A stretch of 64,000 nucleotides of DNA from Desmodesmus armatus (GCA_007449985.2 VIIQ02000636.1:62001-126000), one strand, 5' to 3'. Counted from the first letter of the stretch, positions 23,333 to 35,743 are shown. Notes: a model not told the origin generated them from the sequence alone. Numbers and translations: made by a program.

Positions 23333-26300
23333 ATGGAGCAGCTGCAGCAGCTTGCAGAAACGCTCAACGTCGCCCTGCAGGAGAACCGTGGTGGCATAGC
23401 AGGCGTATGGGTCCCAGCGTTTGATGTGTTGATGGAGTTTCGCATGTCACGGGCGCAGTGCAGCGGCGAGAGCTGCTCCTGCCTGGACCTACAGGCTTGC
23501 TTGGAGCGGCTGATGGAGAAAGCAGCGCAGCAGCGACCACAGCTGCATTTCTTGGTTGGCCTCAAGGTGCACATGTGCCTACCATCATACTCAACCTACA
23601 TCCCAGAGTGCCCTCATGCTGCTGCAGCACGGCTGGCGATTGCTGAAGCTTACTACAAGTGAGGGCGGGGGGGGTGGCTGTGCTGGGAGGGTGAGGGCAT
23701 GAGAGGGGGTTGATATTCTGTGTGTGTGTGGCTGTGTGGGCATGGGGTGTGGTCAGGAAAACATCAACAATCATGCTGATGCTGTGGTGAGTGACTCCAA
23801 ACCAATCCCTACCAGTTGTGATAGCACAGCTGCCCAGTGGGACATCGCTGTGGTTGTTGATTTGGCCAATGAGCCTAGTGTTGGCTCCTCAAACGGCCGG
23901 TGTTTAGTGTAACATCCAAAAAATGACTCCAAATAATGGCGCTGACAGTGTGTGACCAGCGGGGCAGTCTAATGGGTGCCAGCAAATGCTGGGCCAATGA
24001 TATATGGTCACCAGAAATCCATGGATTGTCCAGGGCAGGTCCACAGGGGTAATATTCATAGGGGTAATCTCAAGTCCAGGACCTAAAGCTGTCCTGGATA
24101 AGCCCTGGACGGCAGTAGTTGTAGTGATGTCTGATGATGTACCGTAGGGTGCAGCCTTGCTTGTGGAGCCTGGCTGAGCCAAGGAGTGGGTCATGCCACT
24201 GTGTCTTCTCCTGGGCAGATGGACACTAGGTATCGAAAGGCAATACCACGGCAACAAGACGTCACAACACCAGCCACCCTGAACCAACATTGTGTGGGTT
24301 CCCTTGCCTGTGCAGGTTGATTGCCCTGCCAGAACACAAACGCTGGGCCCAAGCAGCAGCAACAGCACCAGCACTTGCACACCCACCAGCACCAGCTGAT
24401 GATCTCAGTACAGAAGAGGGTTTCATTGAGCGGCTACTGTGTGAGGCCAAGGTGTTGCACTCCTGGCCAGTGTTGCAGTCACGCCGAGTCCCACCCCAAC
24501 TCCTGCAAGCCCAGTGGGTCAAAGTGCTGCTGCGGCTGCAGAAGGCAGAAGAGGTAGGCACATGCGGCACTGGCGTGCACACATACATGAGTTCTCATGG
24601 TTGGGTTGGATTGCCAGGGTTTCAAGCGTTTTGGTATGCTATCAGAACTGGACTTGCTCACTAAGGCCTGAAAAAGCAAGGAGCTGTCGGGAAGAAAGCA
24701 GGATGCTGTGCTGTGCTGTGCTGTGCTGACATGCAGGCCCTGCCCTCCAGCTCACAGCCCATGTCAGCAGCCAGTGCGTCCAAGCTGTCTGTGTGGATCT
24801 GTGAGGGGCCCAAGGGCATTGACAGCAAGCTGGGCGGACTGCTGCAACCCAGCCATACCATGATCCTGTGGGCAGCAGCTCTGTGCAGGGTGTGCAGGAC
24901 CAACTTCCTATTGACCGAGTTTGCAGGTGAATTGTGGATACCATCAATGGTCACTGATTGTACTGGCAGTACAGCCGCAAGTTGAAGAGCGGGCATGCAT
25001 GTTGTTGTAGGAACCCAGCGTGGTTGGGTATACTCAATTCGCCAAGCTGGGTATATATACTCAATGCGCCTCCGAAGGCACTTGTCCATCAGCATATGCC
25101 TCTCGCGCAACCCTGGCACAACCCCCAACCGGCACAATGCATGAACTCAGCATGCTTTTGAGGGTTGCACCCTCTTGATGAGTTTGGTTTGGTTGTGTCA
25201 TGGCTACCGTGGTTGATCAGGCCACTGCCATCTTGTGTGCCACAATCTGCATGCAGAGGATTTGGTGCGGCCCGCTGCCGGTGTGGCTGCCGCCCTGTTG
25301 GACGTGACATCCACCATGGGCAGGCTGTCAGCAGCAGGCATCAGCTTTAACACACAGCCCTCACCAGCAGCAGTGGCAGCAGCCATAGACCTAGCAGCAC
25401 AGGTGAATGCAGCACTCAGCCCTTTCTACTACAAACGACTCCGCTCCGCAGAGCAGCAGCCGGTGTTGCTGAAGACAGTGCTGCCGCTGCCGCCGCTGTA
25501 CCTCAGCCATGTGCAGCAGCGGCAGGAGGAGATGTTGATGCAAACCTTTCTAGCTTCAAAGGTTGCAGAAGCAGGCGAGCGGTTTGAAGACGTCGTGACC
25601 ATGCGTGCGCACAAGGCACTGCAGGAGTCACCACAGTTTTGGTCAGTGGGAGTCCCTGTGATCTGTGTCCATGGGTCCCTACTGCTGCAACACTGGGAGC
25701 AGCAGCTGCTGCAGCGGCTGAAGCAACAGCAGCAGCAGGAGGGATTGGAGCCTCCTGCTCCTGGCCCTGCTCATACCGTTGCTGGTGGTGAAAGCTGTGG
25801 CTGCAGCAGCAGCAGGCCGAGTTGGCAACAGGCAGAGGGCTTGCTGCTGCTTGGGGCTGCTGCTCTTGAGGGGTCTTCACCCCAAAGTGAGCAGCAGCAG
25901 TTGCATCAGCAGCTAGTGCTGTGCAGGCAGTATCAGCAGCAGTTCCAGCAGGCTGCAGCCAAGCTGGGGCTGTCCAGTGAATTGATGGCAGCAGTGGCTG
26001 CCTGGTTCACTGAAGCACAACATTACAGCTGTAGCAGCAGCAGTGGGGGTGCGGCGGCTGGCAGCGATGCTGCCGCTGACTGCCTGGCTGTTGTGTGGAC
26101 AGCAGGGCAGCTGTTTTTGCGGGTGTACCCCCTAGTGGACCCACTGTCGGGGGCAGATGTGCAAAAAGCATCACTGTTCAGTCCAGCAGAGGAGCTGTTG
26201 GTGGCTGGCTTCTTCCTGCAGGTGTGTCAAGCATGGGGTGCCACATGTCTGAAGTTTTGAGCAATTTCCAACATTTACCAGCCTCTGAAGGCAACTCTTT

Positions 26301-29036
26301 CAAGTTGGCTCCCTCGGTCAGCACTGGCCTGATCAGCAGTGGGTTTTGGCAACCCCCCCCCCCCCCCATAATTACATATTACACCTTGATGGCTTTGGCT
26401 TCAGTTGGCCAGTTGCCCCTTGTCTTGGCTACAACTTTTGGCTGCAACACCCTCCTCCCCAAGCGGGCCCTCCAGCGCAACATCTGCTTGTAGCCATCTC
26501 GTAACAAGAAATAGCAAGATGTGGCTAAGCTAGCCAACTACAGGAGTCCTGCTCGCCAGCTGTGACGATCCCGCCTCTTTCTCACAAGCAGCTCCCTTTA
26601 ATCCCTACAAATGTGCCAACATAAACCCCCGGCGCTGACTGCAGGGCTGTTTGTGCCAATGCTTCTTTCTGCAGGTGCCAGTGCTGCTGTCAGCAGCAGC
26701 AGTAGCAGCGGTCATGCAGGCACAGCCAGCCGGAGCTGCTGCTGCTGCTGCTGCTGCAGGCCGTGTGCTGTCTCAGCTGCCTCTGGTGTGTCACTTATTG
26801 CAGATGTATGAGAGATCTTGGCCGTCAGTCAGTCAGCTGCTGTGTGCGAAGCTGCCAGCAGCAGCAGCAGCAGCAGCAGCGGCAGCAGCAGCACCTGCAG
26901 CAGTGAGCCTGACTGCGCCGGCTTTGCGGCAACAACAGCAACAGCAAAGCAGCAAGCAGCGAATTGTTCCTGCTGTATGTGTTGCTCCTGCCAGGGTGTT
27001 GCTGGGCAGCAGCAGCATTCTTTTGCAGCAGCTGCTGAGGACGGCAGCAGCAGCAGCAGCAGCAGCCGCAGCCGCAGCAGCAGCAGCAGCACCAGCCGCA
27101 GCAGCAGACATGCAGCAGCAGCAGCTGCTACAGGCTGCCACCATGTACTGTGCTGATGCCTTGGGTGCACAGGTGTCAGCATACTGGCTTGGTCTGCGTA
27201 CAAACGAGGCAGCAGGGCTTGTCGATGACTATTTGCTGCCGTTCAGCAGCCAGAACGCCAGCACCCTGGCAAGGGCAATACAGGCTTTCGAGGCAGCGGT
27301 GCGACACCTTGCGGCGGCAGGACCACCTGCTGCTGCAGGCAGTACAAGCTCAGCAGGCAGCAGCAGCACTGGCAGCAGCAGTGGTAGCAGCAGCAGTCCT
27401 GTCGTGCCACCAGCTTATCAGCAGCTGGAGCGGTCAGCTTTTGCCATGTACTGCGCCCTGATTTCCCACGCCCGTGGCGACACCAGCACCAGCCCCGGCA
27501 GCAGCAGCAGCAGCATCAGAGACCTCTCCTGTCCGCAGCAGCAGCTCCTGCAAGCTGTGTTGTCGCTGCTGCTGACGGCTAGCAAGTTGTGGCAAGCTGG
27601 GCTGCAGCAGCCTTTGCCACTGATGCTGTCGCAGTATCTTGCAGGTGAAGCAGAATACACTGTGCGGCACATAGCAGGTGCACCACACCTTGACAGTTGC
27701 CCCCTTGTAGACCCAAGTCCAGAAGAAGAAGAAGCAATGATGACAGCAGCAGCGGCAGCAGCAGATGCGGTTGGTGGGGTGCAGGTGTGTCACCTAGTCG
27801 CCCGGTACCTCGGCTGCTGTGAGCAGCAGCTGCGGCAGTGGGTGGCCGCTGGGGACGCAGTGGGTGCTGCTCAGTGGCTCTCGGGTGCCGCTGACAAGAG
27901 CTTCACCCCGGGACCCATTGAGTCTCAAAGCAGTGCAGCCGCTGCTGCAGCCGGCAATGCCCCCACACCTGCTCGTCTACAGGCACTGGTCGCATTGATC
28001 AACGTTGGTTGCCTCATGGCGCCTCTTGGCTGGGACAGTCTTGGAGGAGAGACCCAACTGCAGCGGTTTACGGAACTGACCCAAAGCACAGAGTCGCTGT
28101 TGGGCACATTACTGCCTGGCAAACGGACCAAGACTGGCAGCAAGGCACAGCGTCGATCCCAGAATATAGTGGCAAAGGGGCTGCAGGATCGGTTGTTGGT
28201 GAACCTGGGTGACTGGGCGGACGCACTGCAGGGCTTTGGTCCTCTTCTGGCGGCGTGTCTGCCCAGCCGGTTTGGCTGTAACTGGCCGGGCTGTGTGAGG
28301 CTGTCGGGTGTGAGTGAGGGCTATGGCCTGGTGCGGGGCCAGGCCTGCGTGTGTGGAGGGTGCAGACAGGCCAGGTGAGGGGGCGGGGGGTGGGAGGGGA
28401 GGGAGGGAGGAAGAAGGGAGAGGGGGTGCTAGTACGAAGGAGTGAGGGGCTGGCATGAAGGAAGTGAGGAGTGAGGGGTCAGTGAGAATGAAGGCTTATC
28501 ATATGATACATGGATGGAGTGAGGGGTTTGCATGTTAGAGAGGTCATGGGTGTACCCCATGACACACATGTACCATACATGTACCATTCATAGTCACGGC
28601 CGCAGCACAATTTTGTTGAACACCTCGGCTGTTGTGTTGAGTTTTGTAAATGCTTTGACAAGCTGAGCTCAGAACAGTTTCGCCGTCGGCCCATGGTGGT
28701 CGAGCGTCAAGAGGGAAGTGATGCGCTTGCATGGGTCACACTTGATTGCTTGCAGCCAGGTGGTGTCCATTATGCCAGCATGGACCTTGCTGACTTGGCC
28801 CTTTGACACCATCTGCTTTTTTTGTCGTGGCAGCACTAGAAACATGCACCCTGTGTGTTGCTGCTTACAGGCCTCAACAGTATTGTGGTCACTGCTGCTG
28901 CCTCTGCAGGTACTGCTCTGTGTCGTGTCAGGCTGCACACTGGCCAGCACACAAGGCCTTCTGCCAACAGCAGCAGAAGGAAGGGGCAGCAGCCGTCAGT
29001 GTGGCAGCTGCAGCTACTGCAGCAACAAAAACGTAA
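23333..29036 (+). CDS. MYND-finger protein, array copy 4
   Basis: Exons: 23333-23658, 24316-24553, 24737-24926, 25257-26221, 26675-28374, 28910-29036; 1,181 codons with no break. The ATG at 23333 (MEQLQQLAETL) is chosen; an in-frame TTG four codons earlier is not a likely eukaryotic start. Exon 2 is ten codons longer than in copies 1 and 2, owing to an Ala-Pro insert. Intron 1 is 657 bases, about twice the usual size, and holds nested inverted repeats. In exon 5 the site that is poly-Gln in copies 2 and 3 is poly-Ala here, and a second Ala run follows at 27044-27106. The MYND finger is at about residues 1108-1158 with all expected Cys and His present. It is not clearly paired with any other copy. 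Confidence 0.85.
24028..24110. repeat. nested inverted repeats in intron 1 of copy 4
   Basis: Outer arms GTCCAGGGC (24028-24036) and GCCCTGGAC (24102-24110); inner arms TCCAGGAC (24075-24082) and GTCCTGGA (24091-24098). Two AGGGGTAAT repeats lie between them. The intron is the longest intron 1 of the family, so a small hairpin element may have inserted here. Confidence 0.5.
26858..26893 (+). repeat. GCA coding tract read as Ala
   Basis: Copy 4, exon 5, after LLCAKLP. The homologous position is poly-Gln in copies 2, 3 and 6. Confidence 0.85.
27044..27106 (+). repeat. GCA/GCC coding tract, Ala-rich
   Basis: About 21 residues, all Ala except one Pro, in exon 5 of copy 4, directly followed by DMQQQQ. 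Confidence 0.85.
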
Positions 29037-30039
29037 AAGCAAGGGCAGTGCTGAAGCATCAGCACCAGCTGAAGTGCAGTATGGGCACAGCATAAAGTGG
29101 TTGAGGTTGCAAGCTGTCGACAGCATTCACGACCCAACGTGCCACATTGTGACACTCATGGATTGGGGAGCATGCGCGTGGCGTTTTCTGCATTTGTTTT
29201 GGGCAGCTGGCTCCAGCATGTTAAACATCACGCACTGCATGTACAGAGTACATGTGATCCCACACAGGCGCAGGGCAAGGGTGACAGCTGCTCATGAGCA
29301 GTCCATGAATGGACTGCACATGGACTGCACGCAGCCAGGGGCACTCTCCAAACCGCCGTTACCTTTCCTGGCCGTCAGCAGAGGCTTGAATGCAGATGCC
29401 AGGCTTGCACTGTACTGCACTGTCTGTACCTGTACCAGGGGTACCTGCCTGTGCAGTACAGTATTATACTGCACTGAAGCAGATTACGTCCCTTGCCAAA
29501 CAAGTGTACGGTAGCTAGATTTGCTGTTCAAACTTACTGTGATCTATTGTCAGGACCCTGAAGGGCAGATGTAGCGCCGTAGTGCAGATGTTCATGTTCA
29601 TGTTTCCACAGGCCCCAGTACTTGGCTCCTTCGATGCTGCAGGCTTCACACAGAGCGCTGAAAACGGATGCTGTGGCTTGGATTAGCGGTAGGCAATTCG
29701 GTTGTGTAGAAAATGATCGAGTGTGACTATATAGTCACAAATAGGTAACCAGTGTGATATGTGATCTTGCGCTTGTTGGCTGGGCGTGCACTGAATACGT
29801 GTTGGTCAACAGAATCAATACATCTCTATTGTCTGAAAGAAGTTTTTGTCACTGTGGATGCGAACTCGCTCTTGATGTCTCCTGCTGCTGCTGCTGCTGG
29901 TCACTCGCTGCTGCTACCTGCTGTCACCGACACATGTGCACCCATGTCATTCCAACACTAGGCCATTCCACACACTATACAAGCCTCGCATAAGCACTCC
30001 AGCACCATCACCTCCATCCAGGCATCCTCAGCATCAGCA
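29037..30039. other. intergenic region, copy 4 to copy 5
   Basis: No gene is visible. It contains a strong hairpin at 29409-29462. The leader blocks seen before copies 2-4 are not clearly present before copy 5, whose ATG is preceded by a differing CACCATCACCTCCATCC sequence. Confidence 0.5.
29409..29462. repeat. inverted repeat able to form a hairpin
   Basis: Twelve-base arms ACTGTACTGCAC (29409-29420) and GTGCAGTACAGT (29451-29462) pair perfectly. Inner arms GTACC (29432-29436) and GGTAC (29440-29444) pair too. The right arm can also pair with TACTGCACTG just downstream, giving a competing hairpin. Confidence 0.6.
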
Positions 30040-32159
30040 ATGGACGGTGCTGCGGACTTGTTCTCAGCAGTACAGCAGCTAGCAAGCACAGCAGCAATGA
30101 GGGAGGCAGTACTCAAGGACAACGTGTGGGACAAAATCACTGTTTTACTGCTGAGTTTCCAGTACCAGCCACCATGCACGGGCAGCAGCTGCACATGCCT
30201 GGAACTACAGAAGTACCTGCAGCAGCTGTTGACAAAAGCAGCACAACAGCGGCCTGGGCTCGATGATTTGCTGAAGCAGGAAGTGCACAGGGTGTTGCCT
30301 GAGTTTACTGACTCAATACCAACATGCCGGCATGCTGCTGCAACACAGCTGCTGGTTGCCGAAGCATACTACAAGTAAGGGCAGGGACTGCTGGGGTGGG
30401 GGGGGGGGGGTGCGTGTCAACAGTGCGGTATCAGTACATTAGGTGCAACATGTCGGGGTCCACTGGGGTCAAGTGTCCCTGGTTTTGGCGGCGAGGTATG
30501 CTCAGCTCTTTTATGGTGGCATGCAGAGTGTGGAGTCTGGGTCTGGTGTCGCCAGGGTCTCCCATAGCTCCCCTCTGACAAGGATGTGCACATCGAATTC
30601 ACGACATTGGCACCGCAGCAGCAGTGGCAGCAGCAGTGACACTATAAGCCACCTGAGGATCCATCTGTGCCTCATCCGTGCAGGCTCATCGCTCTGCCCC
30701 AGCACAGACACAAGGCGCAAGCAGCAGCAGAAGCGGCGGCAGCAGGAGTAGAAGTAAATTCACCCACAGGGCTTATCACTTGCCCTATCGAGCAGGAGCT
30801 GTACCAATGCAGCGGCCTGGTGCACCCAGCATCCTTCTACCAGGGGCTGATGAGTCAGTGGGCCAGGGTGCTGAAACGGCTGCAGAAGGCAGCAGAGGTG
30901 GGTACAAACAGTGTGTGTGTTGCACAAGATACAGCCTTACAACCCTGCAATTATTGTGGACTTGTGCCATGCGCAAAACAGCAGTATGATGCACGACACC
31001 ACAATTTTTGTGGGAAAACGCTGCCGAGCGTGGTGTACAATACGGGAAGTGCCGGGGAATCATGCAAGTGTGTGCTGTTGTGTGAGAAGCAGCGCCATGC
31101 CGCCGGTTGTCATGGTGTACTGTGCCGAAGTTGTGGTGATGTGCCATATGATGCTGTCCTTTTGCGCTGTGGTGTGATGCGCTGTGCAACATCCGACCGC
31201 TCATGCCATGCGTGCCTTTGAAGCCTCTGTGTCAGATGATGCCATGCGTGATGCGTCATGCTGTGTCATGCTGTGCAAACATGCAGGCCCTGCCCCCTGA
31301 CAACCAACTACTGAAGCCAGCCAATGCGTCCAAGCTGTCTGTGTGGATCTGTGAGGGGCCCAAGGGCATCGACAGCAAGCTACATGGACTGCTGCCAGCT
31401 AGCCATTCCATGATCCTGTGGGCAGCAGCAGTGTGCAGGGTCACGAGTGAGAAAATGTTCTCGCTACAGCTTTCACGTAAGTACGGGAGTGGTGGGATAG
31501 TGTGCATGGTGTGTAGGCTGCTGTCAGTGCTGGCGATGGCTTTGCAGCTGTTCTTACTGCTGATGCTGGCCTTGTGGGTGGTTTGCGCATGAGCTGCATG
31601 TATATATGCACAGCGCATCCTCTGAACACACACTATGCTCCCTGCTCTGCGACAATACTTCCCTCTGCCGGTGTGGCCCCTGCTACCTGCAGTTACTTTG
31701 GTGCGGCCTGCTGCTGGCCTTGCCGCCGCCCTGTTGGACGTGACATGCACCATGGGCAGGCTGTCAGCAGCAGGCATCAGCTTCAACACACAGCCCTCAC
31801 CAGCAGCAGTGGCAGCAGCCATAGACCTAGCAGCACAGGTGAATGCAGCACTCAGCCCATACCAGCATGCGGTGTCATGTTCCTCAAAATTACGGCGTCA
31901 GCAGTACGGTCAGCACCCTGCGGATCGACCGCCACAGCCGCTGCAGGTACCGCCGCTGTTCTTATATCCTTTGCAGCAGCAGCAGCAGTACCAGGATGTC
32001 ACCGCTGACCTCATCCCTTGGCCGGCCGGAGAGACGATGCGGGATTACACGCTGCTATGGTCGCTTGGCACACCCTTGGTGTGCTTCTATGGCACACAGC
32101 TACTGTTGCAGTGGGAACAGCAGCTGCAGCAGACGGAGCAGCAGAGCTGTGTCGCTGCC

Positions 32160-32162
<3 letters not shown>

Positions 32163-32216
<54 letters not shown>
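32163..32216 (+). repeat. (GCT)18 coding tract, Ala18
   Basis: Perfect GCT trinucleotide run in exon 4 of copy 5, followed by DGGGGEARG. The siblings have shorter Ala-rich stretches here. Confidence 0.9.
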
Positions 32217-32217
<1 letters not shown>

Positions 32218-32744
32218 ATGGTGGTGGTGGTGAGGCCAGGGGCGGCTGTAGCAGCAGCAGCAGCAGCATCAGGCCTGCGTGGCAAGAGGCGGAGGGTTTG
32301 CTGCTGCTTGGTGCTGCTGCTCTAGCGGGACATGCAGCCCCTGGTCCCTCCCAACAGCAGCAGCAGTTGCAGCAGCAGCTCGCTCTATGCAGGCAGTACC
32401 AGCAGCAGTTCCAGCAGGCTGCATCCAAGCTGGGGCTGTCGGGTGACTTGATGGCAGCAGTTGCCGCCTGCTTCACTGAAGCTGAGTGTACAGCAGCAGC
32501 AGCAGTGAGGGTGAGGCGGCTGGCAGCGATGCTGCTGCTGACTACCTGTCTTCCTTATATGCTGCTGCGTCGATGGTGACTCAGGTTTGTATACTGATAG
32601 ATCCGATTCACCGGGAAGATGACAGATTGGAGCTGTCACGGCAGTTCACAGCAGCAGAGGAGCTGGCTGTGGCTGACTTCCTCCTGCAGGTATGTCACAC
32701 ATGCTAGATTGGCCACTGCTGCTTTTTGAATGAAGCACATGTCA

Positions 32745-32796
32745 GTTAACAATACATATAATTATTTATGCATTTACTTATTTATAAGTAAGATGT
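32745..32796. other. AT-rich island in intron 4 of copy 5
   Basis: An A/T-dominated stretch (ACATATAATTATTTATGCAT and neighbours) in a GC-rich setting, without an ORF. It contrasts with intron 4 of the other copies. Confidence 0.45.
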
Positions 32797-33620
32797 AGTT
32801 GGATGCCATGTGTCAAAGCACTGCTTTCATGCTTTTGTGCAAGTCACCCGCCAGGTGAATATACTCCACAGCATGCAGGCCCAAATATAGTCCTGGCTTC
32901 TTTCACTTTGATACATGGTTCTCAACTGAAGTCAACCCCACACACTGACTGTACATCTCATGGGTGGTTGCTGGCTTCCTACTGCAGATTCCAGGGTTGC
33001 TGTCAGCAGCAGCGGTTGCAGCACTACAGATGCAGCAGGGTGCTGCTGCTGCTGCTGCTGGAGGTGTAGGTTTAGGGGCTGCTGTGCTGCCTCAGCTGCC
33101 ACTAGTGGCATACCTGCAGCAGCAGTACCACACCACCTGGGGCTCCCCTAGCCGGTTGCTGTGTGGCGAGCTGACAGCAGAGGAGCAGGCAGCAATGCAG
33201 CGCACATGCCCTGTGTGGAAGCAGCACCAGCAGTACCAGCAGCAGCTGCAGCGGCTGCACGGCACTGGGAAAAGGTCTGCCGGTGCTGTCCGCGCTGCTG
33301 CTGCACGGCTGCTGTTAGCCAACAACAGCATCGTGCTGGAGCAGCTGCTGAGGATGGCAACAGCAGGCAGCAGCCAGCAGCTGCAGCAGCAGGAACAGCT
33401 GACAGCGGCAGTCCTTTACTGGGCTGAGGCATCGGGTGCGGTTTTGACACTCTTGTGCAGTGACCTGATGCAAGTTGGGGCGGGCCTGCAGCCTGTTCTT
33501 GATGACTCTTTGTCACTGATCAGCAAGCACTCCTGCTGCGTACTGGCGCGGGCACTACAGGTCTTCGAGGCAGCAGTACGACACTGCATCACGGCAGGCA
33601 GCACACTGTCGCCAAGCAGT

Positions 33621-33651
<31 letters not shown>

Positions 33652-34919
33652 CCAGGCAGGCAGTTCCGCCATACATCACCCAAGTGGAGGCGACGATTGT
33701 GGTCCTGTATCCCATCATGATCAACTTCGGCTATAACTTAAGCAGCGGGGTCAGGGGCCTGTCTTGTCCGCAGCAGCTGCTGCTGAAGGCTGTGCTGTCA
33801 ATGCTGCTGACCAGTGCCAAGCTGTGGCAAACAGGGCTGCAGCCGCCTGTGGGCTTGGAGCGTATCTGGGGTATCGCCATGGCTCCAGCTGCCTTCAGAA
33901 ATCGAACACAACAGGCAGCATCTGGCTGCCCCCCTGGATCCTCGGCAGCAGCACTTTCTGCAGCAGCAGCAGCAGCAGCAGGAGCTGAGGCAGGCCTCGC
34001 ACTCAGCTTCAAGCCATTGTGCGCCTCGCTCAGGCTAGTTATGAGCTGGCGGGGGTTGCAGCTGAAGACGGCTTGGGTCTAGAGGCTGCCCTGTGTCGTG
34101 TGGAGGCACTATACTCACCAACTAAGATGCTGGTAGACTCAGTGGTGGACGACATGCGTGCTGGTTATCAGAGTATGCCAGTGGCTGATGGGGCGTCGAC
34201 CTGGTTGCCCGATGAGTATGCGCAGCACAACTTGGCAGAGTTGCTGGTCGAGTTGCATGCGTTGGCGGACGCGCTGCGGGACTTTCGGTGTGCGCTGGCA
34301 GCGTCGCTGCCCAGCCGGTTTGGCTGCAACTGGCCGGGCTGTGTGAGGCTGTCGGGTGTGAGTGAGGGCTATGGCCTGGTGCGGGGCCAGGCCTGCGTGT
34401 GTGGAGGGTGCAGACAGGCCAGGTGAGGGGTTGGCGGGGTTTGGAGGAGGGGTGAGGCATGAAAACAGTAAGATGGGGTGGAAGGGAGTGAAGGTGGATT
34501 GGGGGGTCTGCATGTGCGTGTGAGAAGTCGGGGTTGGGGTGGTGTGAAGCATCGCGGGGGAGACTGCGCTTGCTTCAACACTTGGGTTCGCTAGCCTATC
34601 AACCAAGTACTAGTTGATACGCTTAGCGCCAATGGGGCGCAGCTCAAGTTTGTTGTACTTGCTGCCAGGTTGAACGTCAGGCCAGCCCGTGACGGCTAAA
34701 GCCGGCACTGGCACCTGGACAAGCAGCACCAATGATGCCCACGCTATGGTGCTCCTCTCAAGCCTCAGTGATTTGGTCACTCCTGCTGCCTGCAGGTACT
34801 GTTCGGTGGCATGCCAGGCTGCACACTGGCCAGCACACAAGGCCTTCTGTGGCAGCACCAGAAGCAGCAGCAGCAGCCACGATGAAAAACGCGATGCAGA
34901 GGCAGTGCTAAAGCCGTAA

Positions 34920-35622
34920 CTAAGTGTCAGTCAGGACGCCGTCGGCGTTGCAGTCTGGGCACAGAGGTGTTCACATCTGGCAAGGTGCCACCATGAGGCT
35001 AGTGGGTGCATGATGTGCATGCGCTTAGCATTTGTGATCTTGAACATTGCAGTGGCTATGGCAGCGCTGCCGCTAGCGGTGTTGTAACCTTCACAAGGGT
35101 TTGGCAGCACAAGGAGTCAGGGTGTGTCCAAGGTTCCGATCAAGCCAACTTCAGTCGGAGGTACAGCGTGAACTTCGGCTCATTTCGAAAAGTGTCACCA
35201 GTGAGTGAGGAATGAAAACGTCAAATTGGTCAAGCTGACAAGATCAGCTCCCCAGGAATAGCAGCAGCCAAGTCCCTCCGGTTGAAACTGACATCGCCTC
35301 GGACGGCTGCTGCTGATTTGGAAGCCACATGTATCAAAATGAAGTTGGTTGATTACGCTACAAATACAAGTATCGCTGGTTTCAACCCGCTGTCACTTAC
35401 TGCAGGGCACACGGCCCTAGGGTGACTGCTGCTAGCAGTTACTGCTGCTAGCAGTTATGGTCCCGAAACCATCACTTCTGGGCGAACTCGGAGTATACTT
35501 ACGTGCGGAGCTCACTCCTGTGATAAATTGCTAAATCCAACCTATCACTGTCAATGAGCAGTCTACAACGCTGGACCAGTTACTGCTGTCACTGCACTCC
35601 CTGCAGCTGCACATTGAAGCAT
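34920..35622. other. intergenic region, copy 5 to copy 6
   Basis: No gene. CATCGCCTCGGACGGC near 35291 resembles the GATCGCCTYGGACT block found upstream of copies 8, 9 and 10. A 16-base unit is repeated in tandem at 35425-35456. Confidence 0.45.
35425..35456. repeat. two tandem 16-base palindromic units
   Basis: ACTGCTGCTAGCAGTT occurs twice in a row. Each unit contains the self-complementary core CTGCTAGCAG. Confidence 0.7.
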
Positions 35623-35743
35623 GCTCCCAGCCATGGTCACCACGACGCACTGAAGTCAAACCTAAACCCTAGACACAATTCAGATAGGACCATACCACCC
35701 TTAGCTTCTTCAGACACCTTCAGCTGTGCTGGTCACCTGCAGC

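Larger units (their letters stand above)
30040..34919 (+). pseudogene. MYND-finger protein, array copy 5 (degenerate)
   Basis: Exons: 30040-30374, 30684-30897, 31287-31476, 31693-32689, 32988-34422, 34796-34919. Exons 1-3 are open. Exon 4 loses one base near 32486-32488 (GAG-TG-TAC where siblings have GAG/GAA-CAG-TAC), giving a stop at 32577-32579. Exon 5 lacks the block found in every other copy between the Ala-rich run and the RLQA motif, that is the GVQVCHLV...RYL...EQQLR...WVASGDA segment of about 60-70 residues. The frame also changes there (about 33980-34008), leading to a stop at 34080-34082. The MYND finger DNA downstream is intact. Exon 4 holds a pure Ala18 run. The nearest relative is the inverted copy 1 (shared PASFYQGLM in exon 2, CGELTAEEQAAM in exon 5). 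Two independent lesions make this the clearest pseudogene of the array. Confidence 0.8.

Noticed and set aside
32155..32285. Poly-Ser and poly-Cys proteins in the other frames of the GCT18 tract
   Set aside because: Artefacts of one trinucleotide repeat; the frame giving Ala continues the conserved exon 4 sequence.
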